From NCBI GenBank assembly GCA_020850915.1, contig JADZDV010000258.1:1-6566 (forward strand): a stretch of 6,566 nt of DNA. Reading direction: 5' to 3'. The stretch's first letter is position 1. Each line of letters begins with the position of its first letter. A program made the translations under genes and the position numbers. Of the stretch, positions 5,455 to 6,566 are shown piece after piece. The DNA is from Chloroflexota bacterium (lineage in GTDB: Bacteria; Chloroflexota; UBA6077; JADZDV01). The notes under the pieces are model-generated. The model saw only the letters and a list, made by a program, of their open reading frames with translations. It did no database searches and had not been told where the DNA came from.

Positions 5455-6566
5455 GTGAGTGAATCAAAGATCATCTACACGCATACCGACGAAGCGCCGC
5501 TTCTCGCAACGTACTCATTCCTGCCCGTGATCTCGGCGTACGCTGCCAGGGCCGGCGTGTCCATCGAGACCAGGGACATCTCGCTGGCGGGGCGGATCAT
5601 CGCCAACTTTCCCGAGTACCTGGACCCGGAGCAGCGGATTGGCGATGCGCTCGCAGAGCTCGGGGCACTGACGCTGCGGCCCGAGGCCAACATCATCAAG
5701 CTGCCGAACATCAGCGCCTCCGTGCCGCAAGTGAAGGAAGCGATCTCCGAGCTGCAGCAGCAGGGATATGCCCTGCCTGACTTTCCGGACGCGCCGAAGA
5801 CGGAGGAGGAGCAGGCCGTTCGGGCGCGCTACGGCCGGGTGCTCGGGAGCGCCGTCAACCCGGTGCTTCGAGAGGGGAACTCGGACCGGCGTGCTCCCGC
5901 GTCGGTCAAACGGTACGCCAGGAGCCATCCGCACTCCATGGGACCATGGAGTGCGGAGTCGCGGACCAACGTGGCGACAATGTCCAGCGGCGACTTCCGC
6001 CACTCGGAGACGTCCGCGGTCATACAGGTGGACGGATCGCTTCGCGTCGAGCTGGTGCGCGAGGATGGGTCTACCTCGGTACTGCGCGAGTCGGTGCCGG
6101 TGCAGGCGGGAGAGATTGTCGACGCGAGCGTGATGAACGTTGCTGTCCTGCGCGAGTTCCTCATCCGGCAGATCACGCGCGCCAAGGACGACGGCGTTCT
6201 CTTCTCGCTGCAGGTCAAGGCCACGATGATGCGAGTCTCAGACCCCATCATCTTCGGTCACGCCGTCCAGGCGTTCTTCCCCCGCCTCTTCTCCCGGTAC
6301 GGTGGGGCGTTGGCCAGTGTGGGCGGCGATCCGGACCAGGGGCTGGGGGCTGTGCTCCAGGCGGCGCAGAAGCTGCCGGAGGACCAGCGAGCGGGGGTGG
6401 AAACCGCCGTTCGCGAGGATCTCGCCAGTGGCCCCGCGTTGGCGATGGTCGATTCGAAGAACGGCATTTCCGGCCTGCACGTGCCCAGCGACGTGATCAT
6501 CGACGCCTCGATGCCGGCCATGATTCGCAACTCTGGGCACATGTGGGGGCCGGACGGAAGAGAGGC
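5455..6566 (+). CDS. icd: Isocitrate dehydrogenase, NADP-dependent, monomeric type (N-terminal half, partial)
   Basis: Open from GTG 5455 through the window end, giving 370 of the usual roughly 740 residues. The enzyme oxidatively decarboxylates isocitrate to 2-oxoglutarate with NADP+ and a divalent metal, in the TCA cycle in the cytosol. Monomeric IDHs form a family distinct from the common homodimeric Icd. Recognisable segments are YTHTDEAPLLATYSFLP near the start, IIKLPNISASVPQ (80-92), LREGNSDRRAP (138-148), HPHSMGPWS (158-166), KATMMRVSDPIIFGH (255-269) and SKNGISGLHVPSDVIIDASM (334-353). S132, N135, R139, R145, K255 and D350 coincide in number with active-site residues I recall from the Azotobacter vinelandii enzyme, supporting both the family and the GTG start. 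The catalytic tyrosine and later metal ligands lie beyond the window. It is transcribed away from the kinase operon. An inverted repeat lies at 5928-5957. Confidence 0.96.
   Translation, partial: MSESKIIYTHTDEAPLLATYSFLPVISAYAARAGVSIETRDISLAGRIIANFPEYLDPEQRIGDALAELGALTLRPEANIIKLPNISASVPQVKEAISELQQQGYALPDFPDAPKTEEEQAVRARYGRVLGSAVNPVLREGNSDRRAPASVKRYARSHPHSMGPWSAESRTNVATMSSGDFRHSETSAVIQVDGSLRVELVREDGSTSVLRESVPVQAGEIVDASVMNVAVLREFLIRQITRAKDDGVLFSLQVKATMMRVSDPIIFGHAVQAFFPRLFSRYGGALASVGGDPDQGLGAVLQAAQKLPEDQRAGVETAVREDLASGPALAMVDSKNGISGLHVPSDVIIDASMPAMIRNSGHMWGPDGRE
5928..5957. repeat. 14-bp perfect inverted repeat inside icd
   Basis: The left arm TCCGCACTCCATGG (5928-5941) is followed after GA by its exact reverse complement (5944-5957). 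It encodes part of the conserved HPHSMGPWSAE segment of monomeric isocitrate dehydrogenase. In mRNA it would give a very stable hairpin within the coding region, about 475 nt after the start codon. Part of the symmetry comes from the conserved protein motif, but the synonymous positions also match. Confidence 0.75.

Overview
The window comes from a high-GC bacterium (roughly two thirds G+C by eye, GTG starts common). It holds three blocks: the end of a branched-chain amino acid ABC transporter operon (+ strand), a three-gene two-component signalling operon (- strand), and the first half of a monomeric NADP-isocitrate dehydrogenase gene (+ strand, cut by the window edge). No rRNA, tRNA, CRISPR array, insertion sequence or phage gene was seen. 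Taxonomy is uncertain. From memory, the receiver and kinase styles recall Desulfobacterota, NC10 or Rokubacteria-like soil and sediment bacteria, but that is an impression and not a search result.

Region 1-1919: the C-terminal end of a LivM-type permease, then LivG and LivF ATPases, in the usual livM-livG-livF order. There are 27 nt between livM and livG, and livG/livF overlap by 4 nt (GTGA). Both ATPases have intact Walker A, signature and Walker B motifs. Region 1920-2361 (442 nt) separates the convergent livF and response-regulator genes. It has no convincing gene, only several short palindromes, small hairpins and a 9-nt direct repeat.

Region 2362-5133 (- strand): a GAF-domain histidine kinase (first transcribed), a short histidine kinase with no sensor domain, and a receiver-only response regulator with an aromatic C-terminal tail. 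Spacings are 17 and 25 nt, so they are probably co-transcribed. None of the three has a membrane segment, so this looks like a cytosolic pathway with two kinases and one receiver. It has no DNA-binding or enzymatic output, so the output is probably protein-protein. This is the least understood part of the window and the best candidate for an undescribed system.

Region 5134-5454 is a divergent intergenic spacer that should hold promoters for both the kinase operon and icd. Only weak promoter candidates are visible. Region 5455-6566 encodes the N-terminal half of monomeric isocitrate dehydrogenase. Its substrate-binding residues fall at the same numbers as in the Azotobacter vinelandii enzyme as I recall them, which supports the chosen GTG start. 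An unusually good 14-bp inverted repeat lies inside this gene.
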